DNA of 64,000 nucleotides, taken from Spirochaetae bacterium HGW-Spirochaetae-2. GTDB taxonomy: Bacteria; Spirochaetota; Spirochaetia; Sphaerochaetales; Sphaerochaetaceae. The notes beneath the pieces were generated by a model. It had not been told where the DNA came from. It worked only from the letters and a program-made list of their open reading frames with translations, and made no database searches. Location of the stretch: the NCBI GenBank assembly GCA_002839355.1, contig PGXW01000006.1:29879-93878 (forward strand). The letters are read 5' to 3'. Position numbers and translations under genes: made by a program. Below, piece after piece: positions 41,045-50,697 of the stretch. Every line of letters begins with the position of its first letter. Position 1 is the stretch's first letter.

Positions 41045-41802
41045 ATTTCGATATCGTCACATTGTTTCCCGAAATTGTGGAATCCTTCTTCACAAGTTCG
41101 ATCATGGCCAAGAGCGTCCAGGCCGGATCGGTCTCCTACAACCTGGTGAATTTCCGGGACTGGGCGCAGGACAAGCACAAGACTTGTGACGATTCCCCAT
41201 ACGGTGGTGGAGCCGGCATGGTGATAAAACCCGAACCGCTGGGACGGGCTTTGGATGCCATCGGGGCGAAGCATAAGCGGGTGGTGTATCCGACCCCGAG
41301 CGGCAAGCCTTTCACGCAGGAGTATGCGCGCGAGTTGAGCCGTGAGGAGGATCTGGTCATTATCTGTGGTCGATACGAGGGTATTGACCAAAGAATCATT
41401 GACCTGTATGTTGATGACGAGATTTGCATAGGCGACTATGTGATTTCGTCTGGCGAAGTTGCCGCGTTGGTTGTTGTCGATGCGGTCTATCGCCTGCTGG
41501 AAGGTGTGATCAGCGGGGAATCGCTGGTTGAGGAGAGTTTCACCGACGGATTGTTGGAATATCCTCACTACACGAGACCTGAAACCTATTGCGGAATTAA
41601 CGTTCCTACGATATTATTGTCGGGTCATCACGCACGCATCAACCAGTGGCGTTTACGGAAACGGTTGGAAAAGACCCTGTTGAACCGTCCTGAACTGTTG
41701 GACAATGCCGAGCTGGACGAATTTGCGAAACGAATAGTAACTGAATTGAAACCATATGTTGCGAAGGGGACTGAAAAAGATGGATGTGATCAAGGCGATT
41801 GA
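41041..41802 (+). CDS. trmD: tRNA (guanine-N1)-methyltransferase
   Basis: A 253-residue SPOUT methyltransferase that makes m1G37. [41 protein letters not shown] and [10 protein letters not shown] (trefoil knot) are family motifs. TsaD, also in this window, modifies the same tRNA position in other tRNAs. Its end overlaps rplS by 23 nt. Confidence 0.97.
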   Translation: MNFDIVTLFPEIVESFFTSSIMAKSVQAGSVSYNLVNFRDWAQDKHKTCDDSPYGGGAGMVIKPEPLGRALDAIGAKHKRVVYPTPSGKPFTQEYARELSREEDLVIICGRYEGIDQRIIDLYVDDEICIGDYVISSGEVAALVVVDAVYRLLEGVISGESLVEESFTDGLLEYPHYTRPETYCGINVPTILLSGHHARINQWRLRKRLEKTLLNRPELLDNAELDEFAKRIVTELKPYVAKGTEKDGCDQGD

Positions 41803-42133
41803 GTCGGAGCAGATGAAAGAAAACGCGGAGAATTTCCACGTTGGAGATACGGTGAAAGTGTATTTCACCATTAAGGAAGGCGACAAGGAACGCGTACAGG
41901 TTTACGAAGGATTGGTGATCGCATTCAAGAATGGCGGCATCCGCAAAACCTTCACCGTGCGTAAGAATTCCTATGGTGTTGGTGTGGAGAGAATTTTCCC
42001 ACTCCATTCACCTCGGATCGAGAAAGTCGAAGTCACTCGCCGTGGTCGGGTCAGAAGAGCAAAGCTCTACTACATCCGCACCAAGATCGGCAAGGCTGCG
42101 AAAGTACCCGAACTCATCATCAAGAAGAGATAA
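41780..42133 (+). CDS. rplS: 50S ribosomal protein L19
   Basis: 117 residues with the L19 features [46 protein letters not shown] and [10 protein letters not shown] start it at ATG 41780, inside trmD; an earlier in-frame start has no support. A strong terminator follows. Confidence 0.96.
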   Translation: MDVIKAIESEQMKENAENFHVGDTVKVYFTIKEGDKERVQVYEGLVIAFKNGGIRKTFTVRKNSYGVGVERIFPLHSPRIEKVEVTRRGRVRRAKLYYIRTKIGKAAKVPELIIKKR

Positions 42134-42155
42134 GGGAATTTCTCTGTTGCTTCGG

Positions 42156-42188
42156 AAAGGGACGGTCGCCAAGCGCTACCGTCCTTTT
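42156..42188 (+). terminator. Terminator after rplS
   Basis: GGACGGT (42160-42166) pairs with ACCGTCC (42178-42184), with AAA/TTTT extension. Confidence 0.85.
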
Positions 42189-42201
42189 GTTGTGTCCGGA
42201 C

Positions 42202-42585
42202 ATGATCAGGTCCACAACCATGGGGTGGCATGAATACACGACCCGTACCGGTCGAGCGGGAGAAGCAGCCGGTGCGGCGTACCTGGAAGGGAAGGGCTAC
42301 GAGATACTGGCCAGGAACTACCGGACCGCCGATAGTGAACTGGACATCGTGGCGTTCGATCCGAGGGACCGTACCTTGGTGTGTGTCGAGGTGAAGACCT
42401 GGAGACGACCCTATTTTCCGATGGATGACTTGCGGTATGCGATTCCTCCGGGCAAATACCATAGGTTGCGCAGGGGATTGGCGCAGTTCATTGCATCTCA
42501 ATTACAATTGCAGTATGATTTCATTCGTATCGATGTGCTATTGCACTATGGCGAGCAGACTGTCCATATCGAAGGGGAAGCTTAA
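42202..42585 (+). CDS. yraN: YraN family (UPF0102) nuclease-like protein
   Basis: A 127-residue protein with the restriction-nuclease-like core GRAGEAAGAAYLEGKGYEIL, SELDIVAFD and CVEVKTW (E, D, ExK). The family is related to archaeal Holliday junction resolvases, and its bacterial role is uncertain. ATG 42202 and ATG 42220 are both possible starts. The following gene begins at its stop. Confidence 0.85.
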   Translation: MIRSTTMGWHEYTTRTGRAGEAAGAAYLEGKGYEILARNYRTADSELDIVAFDPRDRTLVCVEVKTWRRPYFPMDDLRYAIPPGKYHRLRRGLAQFIASQLQLQYDFIRIDVLLHYGEQTVHIEGEA

Positions 42586-43088
42586 TGAACAACGGTCCTG
42601 AGAGTAAGAATACCGATAAGAACCCGAGCAGGTCGGCCAAACGGAATGAGAACCGGCGCAAACGCCGTCGACAGAACAAACAGGCTCCGAAGAGTCTCAA
42701 GGCCGAGGTGGCGAACCAGCAGAAGGCCGAGCAGGTCCAGTCGGAACGCAAGAAGCGCATCGACAAGCAAATGGCCCCGATTGTGGTTCCGCGGGTGCAG
42801 GAGCCGATTCCCACCTGTGCCATCTGTGGGAAACCCATCGACGCGATTGCCCAGGCGATTTGTGGGCCTGAGCCCGAGGCGTTCAACCATTTCGACTGCG
42901 TATTGCGTAAGATCGCCGACGACGAACGGATATTGCCGACGCAGAAGGTTTCCTATATCGGCAAGGGAGTCTTTGCGATTGTGGAGACCGATGCCGAGGG
43001 ACATTTTGTGTTTGTGAAACGCATCCCCTATGAAAGTCCCGAGGTATTCCAATCCATGAAGCGTTTCGTGGAGGACCACAAGCGATGA
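42585..43088 (+). CDS. Hypothetical zinc-finger protein
   Basis: A 167-residue protein. The first 65 residues are very basic and probably disordered (RNENRRKRRRQNK). A putative zinc site follows: CAIC, a 12-residue gap, then ICGP and HFDC. The C-terminal part (about 115-165) is predicted beta-rich. It sits between yraN and coaD with 1- and 4-nt overlaps, so it is co-translated with core genes. The basic tail suggests RNA or ribosome binding; I do not recognise the family. Confidence 0.65.
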   Translation: MNNGPESKNTDKNPSRSAKRNENRRKRRRQNKQAPKSLKAEVANQQKAEQVQSERKKRIDKQMAPIVVPRVQEPIPTCAICGKPIDAIAQAICGPEPEAFNHFDCVLRKIADDERILPTQKVSYIGKGVFAIVETDAEGHFVFVKRIPYESPEVFQSMKRFVEDHKR

Positions 43089-43591
43089 TCAACCTGGAAG
43101 GAAATCCGATACGGGCGATGTTGCCGGGTACATTCGACCCTCCGACGAACGGGCATTTGAATCTGATCGAGCGGTCGGCGAGGCTGTTCGGACATCTGGA
43201 TATCGTTGTCGCCGACAATACAAGCAAAAAATGTCTCTTTACCGGTGAGGAACGTATGGCGATGCTGCGTGAGATCCTCGAGCCGTTCCCCAATGTACGA
43301 GTCGTTTCATGGAACGGACTGGTAGTAGACTATGCGAGGAAAGAAGGTATCAATGTCATGATTCGCGGAGTCCGGGCACTGGTCGATTTCGGATACGAGT
43401 TCGAATTGGCGATGACCAACAAGCAGCTCTACCCGAATCTTGAAGTGTTGTTCATGCCTACGGACCCGAATTATTTTGTCCTCAGATCGTCGGCGATCAA
43501 GGAGATGGCCGCCTTCGGAGCAGATATCAGTACCATGGTGCCAAAGTCTGTGGCCGAAAAGCTCAGAAGCAGGGTCAAGTTGTTGACATAA
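43085..43591 (+). CDS. coaD: Phosphopantetheine adenylyltransferase
   Basis: 168 residues; converts 4'-phosphopantetheine and ATP to dephospho-CoA. The nucleotidyltransferase T/HxGH motif is present as TFDPPTNGHLNLI, then IRGVRALVDFGYEFELA and the C-terminal VLRSSAIKEMAAFG. The ATG overlaps the previous stop by 4 nt. CoaX in this window supplies an earlier step, and AcpP downstream uses the pathway product. Confidence 0.96.
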   Translation: MINLEGNPIRAMLPGTFDPPTNGHLNLIERSARLFGHLDIVVADNTSKKCLFTGEERMAMLREILEPFPNVRVVSWNGLVVDYARKEGINVMIRGVRALVDFGYEFELAMTNKQLYPNLEVLFMPTDPNYFVLRSSAIKEMAAFGADISTMVPKSVAEKLRSRVKLLT

Positions 43592-43611
43592 TCATTTGTT
43601 TTCGTTATTCT
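43583..43611 (+). promoter_or_regulatory. Promoter of rpmF-acpP-rnc
   Basis: TTGACA (43583-43588, in the end of coaD), 17-bp spacer, TATTCT (43606-43611). Confidence 0.75.
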
Positions 43612-43646
43612 CACAAAAGCACATTTACGATTGAAGAGGTTAAAAT

Positions 43647-43835
43647 ATGGCGGTACCTAAACATAAGACTTCGAAGGCGAGCGCAGCCTCCAGAAAAACG
43701 GCTAACATGCGTCTTGCGACTCCCACACTTTGTGTGTGTGGAACCTGCGGCAACCTGGTGGTTCCCCATCGCGTTTGCCCAAAATGCGGTTTTTACCGTG
43801 GAAAACAGATCATTGATCAGGAAAAGATGGCATAG
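43647..43835 (+). CDS. rpmF: 50S ribosomal protein L32
   Basis: 62 residues: MAVPKHKTSKASAASRK start and two CxxC pairs (CGTC, CPKC), so it is the zinc-binding form of L32. It leads a small operon with acpP and rnc, as in many bacteria where rpmF is linked to lipid genes. Confidence 0.96.
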   Translation: MAVPKHKTSKASAASRKTANMRLATPTLCVCGTCGNLVVPHRVCPKCGFYRGKQIIDQEKMA

Positions 43836-43871
43836 GCGTTTGCTGAGTCATAGAAATCAGGAGGATAAATC

Positions 43872-44114
43872 ATGGATGCAAATACAGTATTTGATAAGCT
43901 GAAGAGCTTGATCGCTGAAAAGTTGGAAATTGAAGACAGCAAGATTACTCTTGATTCTTCGTTCCGCAAGGACCTTGGTGCCGACAGTCTCGATACCTAT
44001 GAGTTGGTGTATGCGATTGAAGAAGAGTTGGGCGTATCGATTCCCGATGAAAAAGCCAACGAATTCGAAACAGTGCGCGACGCTGTTGATTTCCTGGCAA
44101 AATTGTTGAAATAG
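43872..44114 (+). CDS. acpP: Acyl carrier protein
   Basis: 80 residues; the phosphopantetheine attachment serine is in LGADSLDTYELV. The acidic helical pattern is typical. It carries growing acyl chains in fatty-acid synthesis. The start follows AGGAGG. Confidence 0.96.
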   Translation: MDANTVFDKLKSLIAEKLEIEDSKITLDSSFRKDLGADSLDTYELVYAIEEELGVSIPDEKANEFETVRDAVDFLAKLLK

Positions 44115-44127
44115 TACGTCTCCTTAT

Positions 44128-44877
44128 ATGTCTGTTTTTCCTAAGACAGTATCGTATGGCAAAGCTCCTGAAATCTCTTCGGAGAGAAAGCGGGAGCTTT
44201 CTTTGTTTCAAAAGCAAGCGGATATCAAATTCAAGAATCCCGAGCTTCTGAACCTGGCTTTCTGCCACCGTTCCTTCGCAAACGAAAGCACCACCGATGT
44301 CGACAACAACGAGCGTCTCGAATTCCTCGGGGACAGTGTGTTGGGGCTGATCGTTGCCGATTGGCTGTTCATACACTTGCCCGATTCGGACGAGGGCGAC
44401 TTTTCCAGGATCAAGTCCTTTGTGGTCAGCGAGGAGAGTCTCGCTTCGATCGCGAAGAAACTGCGTGTGGACAACTTCATACTGATTGGGAAAGGCGAGG
44501 AGTTTTCAGGCGGCAGGAACAAGAAGGCGTTGCTCGCCGACTGCATGGAAGCAATTTTCGGCGCATATTTCCTCGATTCCGGCTATAAGGCGGCCACGGA
44601 CCTGGTCCAAAGGTTGCTTGTTCCGGAAATCAAGGTCGTACTCGCCAACAAGCACAGGAAAGACTACAAGACACTGCTGCAGGAACATGTGCAAAAGATG
44701 TACAAGACCTATCCACGCTATGAAGTGGCGAAGAAGACCGGACCGGAACATGACAACACCTTCTGGGTAAAGGTCATGGTCCAGAAGAAGGTCTTCGGCC
44801 CGGCCCCCGGAAACAACAAGAAAGAGGGTGAACAGGCCGCGGCGAAAATCGCCTACGAGGAATTGGTCGGCGAATAG
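44128..44877 (+). CDS. rnc: Ribonuclease III
   Basis: 249 residues: the endonuclease domain has ERLEFLGDSVLGLIVADWL and the acidic ADCMEAIFGAYFLD, and a C-terminal double-stranded RNA-binding domain starts near 180 (DYKTLLQEHVQKMYK to EQAAAKIAYEEL). It processes rRNA precursors. It converges with the CCA-adding enzyme gene, 3 nt away. Confidence 0.96.
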   Translation: MSVFPKTVSYGKAPEISSERKRELSLFQKQADIKFKNPELLNLAFCHRSFANESTTDVDNNERLEFLGDSVLGLIVADWLFIHLPDSDEGDFSRIKSFVVSEESLASIAKKLRVDNFILIGKGEEFSGGRNKKALLADCMEAIFGAYFLDSGYKAATDLVQRLLVPEIKVVLANKHRKDYKTLLQEHVQKMYKTYPRYEVAKKTGPEHDNTFWVKVMVQKKVFGPAPGNNKKEGEQAAAKIAYEELVGE

Positions 44878-44880
44878 GCG

Positions 44881-46233
44881 TCAGTGTTCTATCCGCTGCC
44901 TATAGAAGTTCATGGCGATAGCCTTGAGCGTGTCTGCCTCGTTCTCTGTCGGATCATCCAAGACAGTATTGAGCAACTCCTTGAGTACCAGACCCATGAC
45001 AGGCCCCTTGGGTATACCCAGATTGGCAAGATCGTTCCCATCGATCGCCAGGTCCTTGAAGGACAGTGCCGAACCGGCATCCAGTACCTGTTTGATGCGT
45101 TTCTCGAATTCGATCAGATGCCCGGGTGAGACAAACCCGTGGATAGCGACCTGGTCGGCCAGACGCAACGCGAACAGATCGTCGATGGCTTCGAGCCCGA
45201 CACGGCTGACGAACCGGCGTACGGCACCATCGGTCCAATCCGGCGTGTAATGGAACATATGGTTGCCGATCAGGTTCGACACAACCGATTTCTCTTCGTT
45301 GGAACATTTCAGCCGCTGCAGGATATCCTCGGCCATCCGTTGGGAATGGGCTTCATGGTGATAGAAGGTGACTTCCCCGTCGGCTTGTATCATCCTGGTG
45401 GGAACTTTTCCTATATCGTGCAGAAGGGCGGCAAGCCGCACCAGGGGCTTGGATCTTGGAGCTGCGTCGCAACTGTGGATGCCGTGCATCATCACATCAT
45501 ACAAATGGGCTCCCTTCTGCTGTACCCCATATCCCGCCGCCAATTCGGGCAATAGCACCTCCAGCGCACCACAATCGTGCATCGCCAACAATCCAACGGA
45601 GGGCTTTTCCGATTCGAGGATCTTGAACAACTCGGTGTGGACGCGTTCTCCCGAGACCATGACCAGGTCCTTCGATAGCGATCGCATGGCTTCCATCGTC
45701 CGGGGGTGGATGGAAAAGACCAGTTGGGCTGCGAACCTGCAAGCACGGAGGATCCTCAACGCATCTTCCTCGAAGCGCTGGTGCGGCTCGCCGATAGCCC
45801 TGATGGTCTTATTCCCAAGATCATCCAGGCCGCCATGCATATCGACCACTTCACCGGTGGAGGCGTTGGCAGCCAATGCGTTGATCGTAAAATCGCGCCG
45901 CTGCAAATCGTCCTCCAGCGAGCGTACGAATACCACCTTCTCGGGGTGCCTGTGGTCGCCGTAGGTGCCGTCTGTCCTGAATGTGGTGACTTCGTACGAG
46001 TTGCCCTTGAACAGGACCGTGACGGTCCCATGTTTGATTCCGGTGGGGATCACGGTCCTGAACAGACGCATGACCTGGGATGGCAACGCATCGGTTGCGA
46101 AGTCGAAATCGTTGGTGGGCCGGTGGAGGAAATGATCCCGTACGGCGCCGCCGACAATGAATATCGAAAACCCTGCCTCGACGAAATGGGATGCGAATTG
46201 TTTGATGGACGGGGAAATCGTAAAATTATTCAT
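44881..46233 (-). CDS. cca: CCA-adding tRNA nucleotidyltransferase with HD domain
   Basis: A 450-residue class II nucleotidyltransferase. The head has IVGGAVRDHFLHRPTNDFDFATD, the neck DLQRRDFTINALA and EEDALRILRACRF, like Bacillus-type CCA enzymes. A central HD motif (AALLHDIGK, HHEAHS) adds a phosphohydrolase-like domain. All four tRNA genes in this window lack an encoded CCA end, so this activity is required. The ATG has no ribosome site; a -10-like box ends 6 nt upstream. Confidence 0.9.
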   Translation of the reverse strand: MNNFTISPSIKQFASHFVEAGFSIFIVGGAVRDHFLHRPTNDFDFATDALPSQVMRLFRTVIPTGIKHGTVTVLFKGNSYEVTTFRTDGTYGDHRHPEKVVFVRSLEDDLQRRDFTINALAANASTGEVVDMHGGLDDLGNKTIRAIGEPHQRFEEDALRILRACRFAAQLVFSIHPRTMEAMRSLSKDLVMVSGERVHTELFKILESEKPSVGLLAMHDCGALEVLLPELAAGYGVQQKGAHLYDVMMHGIHSCDAAPRSKPLVRLAALLHDIGKVPTRMIQADGEVTFYHHEAHSQRMAEDILQRLKCSNEEKSVVSNLIGNHMFHYTPDWTDGAVRRFVSRVGLEAIDDLFALRLADQVAIHGFVSPGHLIEFEKRIKQVLDAGSALSFKDLAIDGNDLANLGIPKGPVMGLVLKELLNTVLDDPTENEADTLKAIAMNFYRQRIEH

Positions 46234-46239
46234 GGCGCA

Positions 46240-46269
46240 ATGCTACCGGCGCTACGATACTATTGTCAA
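46240..46269 (-). promoter_or_regulatory. cca promoter abutting the start codon
   Basis: Minus strand: TTGACA (46269-46264), 18-bp spacer, TAGCAT (46245-46240), then TGCGCC and ATG. It predicts a leaderless mRNA. Confidence 0.5.
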
Positions 46270-46275
46270 TACAGA

Positions 46276-46304
46276 TTGAATATAACGGGCAAAATGTCTA
46301 TAGT
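46276..46304 (+). promoter_or_regulatory. ileS promoter
   Basis: TTGAAT (46276-46281), 17-bp spacer, TATAGT (46299-46304), giving a leader of about 60 nt. No T-box-like structure is evident. Confidence 0.6.
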
Positions 46305-46371
46305 TGACCCTATGCTCGCCAGTGGTACCGCCATTGGCCTGCCTTATTCATTTTGTGTAGGAGTTCCAGCA

Positions 46372-49300
46372 ATGTTCAATCCGGTCGATCCGAAAACAGA
46401 TTTTCCCAAGATGGAAGAAAAAATCCAGAAGTTCTGGGAAGACAACGATATCTATCGCAAATCGGTGGAGTATAGGAGTGCGGACAACGAGTATGTCTTC
46501 TACGACGGTCCTCCGTTCGCAACCGGTCTTCCACACTTCGGACACCTCGTTCCCGGTACCATCAAAGATTTGTATCCCCGTTACCAGACCATGAAGGGAA
46601 AGCGGGTCAACAGGCGTTTCGGTTGGGATTGCCACGGGTTGCCCGTCGAGTATGAAATCGAGAAATCATTGAATATCAGCGGACACAAGGCAGTGGAGGA
46701 GTATGGGGTCGCCAAATTCAACGAGCAATGCCGCTCCATTGTGCTCCGCTATACAGCCGAGTGGAAAGCCACCATCAACCGCATGGGCCGTTGGGTCGAC
46801 TTCGAACATGGATACCGGACCATGGATACCGACTACATGGAATCGATCTGGTGGGTATTCAAGACACTGTACGAACGGGGCATGATCTACGAAGGGTACA
46901 ATATCCTGCCGTACAGTCCCGCATTGGCCACCCCATTGTCCAATTTCGAGGTGAATCTCGGAGGATACCAGGATGTCGTCGACCAGGCGGTGACCGTGCG
47001 GTTCAAGGTGGACGGTACCGACGATACCTATTTCCTCGCTTGGACGACCACGCCCTGGACGCTTCCGTCCAACCTGGCATTGGCGCTCGGACCCAAGATC
47101 GACTATGTGAAAGTAAAGGATCTTGCCGAACAGGTGTACTATATCCTTGGAAAGGACCGGCTCAAGAACTACTACCAGGATCCGGCCACCTATGAGATCG
47201 TGGAGACCTACAAGGGTTCGGAACTTGCCGGTATGCGCTACGAACCGTTGTTCCCCTTCTTTGGCCACTTGAAGAAGGAGGGTGCGTTCCTGACTGTGGT
47301 GGGCGACTATGTGACCGTCGAGGACGGTTGCGGAATCGTCCATACCGCACCTGGTTTCGGCGAGGACGACTACCAGGTCCTCAAGGGGACTGGAATTCCT
47401 GTGGTTTGTCCGATCGACGACGATTGCCGGTTCACCAGCGAGGTGCCCCTGTTCGAAGGTGTGTTCGTCAAGGATGCCGATTCGGCGATCATCAAATGGT
47501 TGAAGGAGAACGGGAAGCTGGTGAAGCGTGAGAATTACCTGCACAGCTATCCCTTCTGCTACCGCACCCACAAGCCGTTGATCTATCGGGCCATGGCTTG
47601 CTGGTATGTCGATGTGACAAAACTCAAAAGTTCCATGCTTGCGGCCAACGACCAGATCACCTGGATGCCCGGACACCTGAAGAACGGTCGTTTCGGCAAA
47701 TGGCTCGAAGGGGCCCGCGACTGGGCGATCAGCCGAAACAGGTTCTGGGGCAATCCGATTCCCGTATGGAAATGCGATGGCTCGGACCATCTCGAGGTCA
47801 TCGGATCCATCGATGAACTGGAAAGGAAGAGCGGGGTGCGCGTCACCGATCTGCACAAGCATTTTGTCGACGACATCACCTGGCCGAGTGCCGATGGAAA
47901 AGGTACCATGCGTCGCATTCCCGACGTCCTGGACTGTTGGTTCGAATCGGGCTCGATGCCCTATGCCCAGAACCACTATCCGTTCGAGAACAAGCAGTTT
48001 GTCGAGGAGCATTTCCCCGCCGACTTCATCTGCGAGGGATTGGACCAGACCCGGGGTTGGTTCTATACCCTGGTCATCCTGGGGGCGGCGCTCTTCGACA
48101 AGCCGGCCTTCTACAACTGTGTGACCAACGGTATCGTTCTCAACGCCGACGGCAAGAAGATGTCCAAGTCGCTGAAGAACTACTCCGATCCCATGGATAT
48201 CGTCAACCAGTACGGTGCCGACGCATTGCGCTTCGCATTGATGAACAGTGCGGTCACCCGTGCCGAGGACCTCAAGTTCTCGGAGGACAGTGTGAAGGAA
48301 GTCCTCAAGACGCTCATAATCCCCTTGTGGAACGCCTATTCGTTCTTTGTGACCTATGCGAATATCGACGGGTACGAACCGTCGGGCACACCGTTCGACA
48401 AGTTGGACAATCCCATGGACCGTTGGATCGTATCTTCCAGTGAAGCCTTGGTCGCCGAGGTCACCGAGGCGTGGGACAATTACGAGACCCAGCGTGCTTG
48501 CTCGGCTATCGTGTCGTTCCTCGATTCGTTGAACAACTGGTATATCCGTAGAAGCCGACGGAGATTCTGGCGCTCCGAGAACGACATCGACAAGAAGATG
48601 GCCTATGACACCCTCTATCGGGTGCTCATGACCGTCGTGCATGTGGCTGCCCCGGTCATACCGTTCACCACGGATGAAATCTATTTGAATCTCAAGACCT
48701 CGGAGATGCCCGAATCGATCCATCTGGGAGATTTTCCGGTTTGCGACTCCAACCAGCGTGATTACGAGCTTGAGAAGAAGATGGCCTTGACCAGGCAAGC
48801 GATCACCATGGGCCGATCGCTCCGCAGTGTGCACAACCTGAAGATCCGTCAGCCGCTGAAGCGTCTGTTCCTGGTGAACAGGGATGCCGAGGAACGTGCG
48901 ATCCTCGCCTCCATGCAGGCGATTGTCGAAGAAGAACTCAATGTGAAGGAGATATCGATCCAAGCCGATGAAAGCGGGTTGGTCTCCTACCAGGCGAAGG
49001 CAAACTTCAAGGTACTCGGTAGCCAGTTGGGAAAACACATGAAGGACGTTGCCGCGAAGATCCAGCAGCTTCCCAGCGAGACCATCGCGTCGTTGCTGGA
49101 TGGCGGTAGTGTGGCAATCTCCTACGCGGAAGGTGATATTACCATCGGACTCGACGATGTCATCGTACAGCGTTCCGAGATGGAGGACATGAAGGTTCTC
49201 AACGAAGGACAGCTGACAGTCGGGTTCGACACGAAGATATCGCATGAATTGCTTTTGGAAGGCATTGCCCGGGATATTGTGAGGGCAGTGCAGAACCTTC

Positions 49301-49503
49301 GCAAGGAACTGGGATTCGATGTCTCCGACCGGATACATCTGCAAGTCCACGGCGACGAGTTGATAGGTGAAGCCTTTGCGGTCTTCGGAGAGTATATCGC
49401 TCGGGAAACCTTGGCAGCGGATGCGAAACTGGCCGACCATGCCGAAGCTGTGGAAGTTCCTTGTGGAGACTCGGTAGCACGGATCCATGCAACGAAGGAG
49501 TGA
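46372..49503 (+). CDS. ileS: Isoleucyl-tRNA synthetase, eukaryote-like type
   Basis: A 1043-residue class I synthetase. The HIGH motif is HFGH in GLPHFGHLVPGTIKD, and the second motif is GKKMSKSLKNYSDP. WDCHGLPVEYEIEKSLNI and the long C-terminal extension are characteristic of the eukaryote-like IleRS branch found in spirochaetes, which tends to resist mupirocin. An editing domain lies at about 190-400. ATG 46372 follows TAGGAG; open frame upstream of it overlaps cca and is not coding. Confidence 0.95.
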   Translation: MFNPVDPKTDFPKMEEKIQKFWEDNDIYRKSVEYRSADNEYVFYDGPPFATGLPHFGHLVPGTIKDLYPRYQTMKGKRVNRRFGWDCHGLPVEYEIEKSLNISGHKAVEEYGVAKFNEQCRSIVLRYTAEWKATINRMGRWVDFEHGYRTMDTDYMESIWWVFKTLYERGMIYEGYNILPYSPALATPLSNFEVNLGGYQDVVDQAVTVRFKVDGTDDTYFLAWTTTPWTLPSNLALALGPKIDYVKVKDLAEQVYYILGKDRLKNYYQDPATYEIVETYKGSELAGMRYEPLFPFFGHLKKEGAFLTVVGDYVTVEDGCGIVHTAPGFGEDDYQVLKGTGIPVVCPIDDDCRFTSEVPLFEGVFVKDADSAIIKWLKENGKLVKRENYLHSYPFCYRTHKPLIYRAMACWYVDVTKLKSSMLAANDQITWMPGHLKNGRFGKWLEGARDWAISRNRFWGNPIPVWKCDGSDHLEVIGSIDELERKSGVRVTDLHKHFVDDITWPSADGKGTMRRIPDVLDCWFESGSMPYAQNHYPFENKQFVEEHFPADFICEGLDQTRGWFYTLVILGAALFDKPAFYNCVTNGIVLNADGKKMSKSLKNYSDPMDIVNQYGADALRFALMNSAVTRAEDLKFSEDSVKEVLKTLIIPLWNAYSFFVTYANIDGYEPSGTPFDKLDNPMDRWIVSSSEALVAEVTEAWDNYETQRACSAIVSFLDSLNNWYIRRSRRRFWRSENDIDKKMAYDTLYRVLMTVVHVAAPVIPFTTDEIYLNLKTSEMPESIHLGDFPVCDSNQRDYELEKKMALTRQAITMGRSLRSVHNLKIRQPLKRLFLVNRDAEERAILASMQAIVEEELNVKEISIQADESGLVSYQAKANFKVLGSQLGKHMKDVAAKIQQLPSETIASLLDGGSVAISYAEGDITIGLDDVIVQRSEMEDMKVLNEGQLTVGFDTKISHELLLEGIARDIVRAVQNLRKELGFDVSDRIHLQVHGDELIGEAFAVFGEYIARETLAADAKLADHAEAVEVPCGDSVARIHATKE

Positions 49504-49507
49504 ATCG

Positions 49508-50449
49508 GTGAGATGCAAGATTCCAGGCACATGGACGAGTGCCCTGCTTGGGGCAACCGTCATACTAGTCCTGACATCTTGCGTGCACCGCTCTCCGTTT
49601 GTGAAAGAGCAGTATTTCCAGGCAATGGGTGCTCCCGGGGAAATCGTCGTGACAGTCGATACCCGGGCCCCTGAGAAATTGCCCGGATCATTTTCCGTCC
49701 AGGACAGTTCTTTCGCCACCTTGCTTTCCCGTATCGACCGGCTTTCCGTCTCCCTATACGACCCGAGTGGACGTGCAGAGTCCGATGGTGTGATACAGGC
49801 GGACGAGCTGGCATCGTACGAGTACTACGGTGGTGCGGAGGGCAATATTCCGGCGTTCCTCACCAACTCCATGCTGTTGTGGGACAATGCCTGGGAGAAG
49901 ATCGAAGAGGGGAAGATACGGTATTATCGCAACGAATGGCTGGGCTTGGATGTCTATGCACCGAAAAACGGTCTGCTGCTCTTTGCAAGTGACAATTACA
50001 TGAAGGCATACGAGACAACCTACAAGAACAGGACCACCCGGATTCCCGCGGCTCTGGCCGACCGCATGGCGAAGTCCCTGTTCGGGTTTTACGTCGGAAG
50101 TCCAAAGGCTATGATGGAAATCGGTCTTGCGATTCCGCAATCTGTCCTCGCACAGACCGATTCCATGGTCTTGGTTATCGAGGAACAGGAACAAAAGGGG
50201 ATGACCTTGGGTGGAATCGTTACCATGAAGAGCCCGAAATTGGCCAACTCCCTTTCCATTTTATTGAAAAGTTCGTATATTTCAGACAAACGGCGAAACA
50301 AGGAACCACTCGGAGATTTGACGAATTTGTTCATATTGGAAGACGATGCTGTGCATATCAACGGCATGGAACTTTCCGAGGAACAGTACTCGGCATTCTC
50401 TACGATGTTCGGGTCGCTGGCAGCATTGACAACAGGAGAGAAACGGTAA
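49508..50449 (+). CDS. Predicted lipoprotein of unknown function
   Basis: 313 residues with a signal peptide and lipobox LVLTSC, so probably a periplasmic or outer-membrane lipoprotein. The rest is soluble with mixed alpha/beta pattern (for example GSFSVQDSSFATLLSRIDRLSVSLYDP). I do not recognise the family; it may be spirochaete-specific. GTG 49508 follows AAGGAG with 8-nt spacing. It lies 4 nt after ileS and overlaps fmdB by 1 nt. Confidence 0.65.
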   Translation: MRCKIPGTWTSALLGATVILVLTSCVHRSPFVKEQYFQAMGAPGEIVVTVDTRAPEKLPGSFSVQDSSFATLLSRIDRLSVSLYDPSGRAESDGVIQADELASYEYYGGAEGNIPAFLTNSMLLWDNAWEKIEEGKIRYYRNEWLGLDVYAPKNGLLLFASDNYMKAYETTYKNRTTRIPAALADRMAKSLFGFYVGSPKAMMEIGLAIPQSVLAQTDSMVLVIEEQEQKGMTLGGIVTMKSPKLANSLSILLKSSYISDKRRNKEPLGDLTNLFILEDDAVHINGMELSEEQYSAFSTMFGSLAALTTGEKR

Positions 50450-50697
50450 TGCCTATCTATGAATATGAATGTGATTCCTGCAACCACCACTTTGAAGTGG
50501 AGCAAAGCATGCGTGACAATCCGTTGACGGAATGCCCCGAGTGTTCGGGTCACATACGGCGAGTGTTCGGCTTGAGTTCCGTAATTTTCAAAGGTAGTGG
50601 CTTCTACTGTACCGATACCAAGAAATCGGGGGAAAACAAGGAAGCGCCAAGCGCAGCCTGCGCAACCTGTCCGGCCGCGCCAGGCTCGTCCTCATAA
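50449..50697 (+). CDS. FmdB family zinc-ribbon protein
   Basis: 82 residues: MPIYEYECDSCNHHFEVEQ and CPECSGHIRRVFG form the FmdB zinc ribbon, followed by FKGSGFYCTD, typical of the family. The tail has two more cysteines (CATC). FmdB proteins are regulators or small adaptors of unclear target. It converges with thiI and overlaps its stop by 6 nt. Confidence 0.9.
   Translation: MPIYEYECDSCNHHFEVEQSMRDNPLTECPECSGHIRRVFGLSSVIFKGSGFYCTDTKKSGENKEAPSAACATCPAAPGSSS

Noticed and set aside
45706-46371. Long upstream extension of the ileS frame
   Set aside because: It overlaps cca in antisense; the synthetase homology begins at ATG 46372 with a good ribosome site and a promoter between.
46305-46371. 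T-box riboswitch in the ileS leader
   Set aside because: The leader is too short (about 60 nt) and has neither the T-box sequence nor a terminator hairpin.
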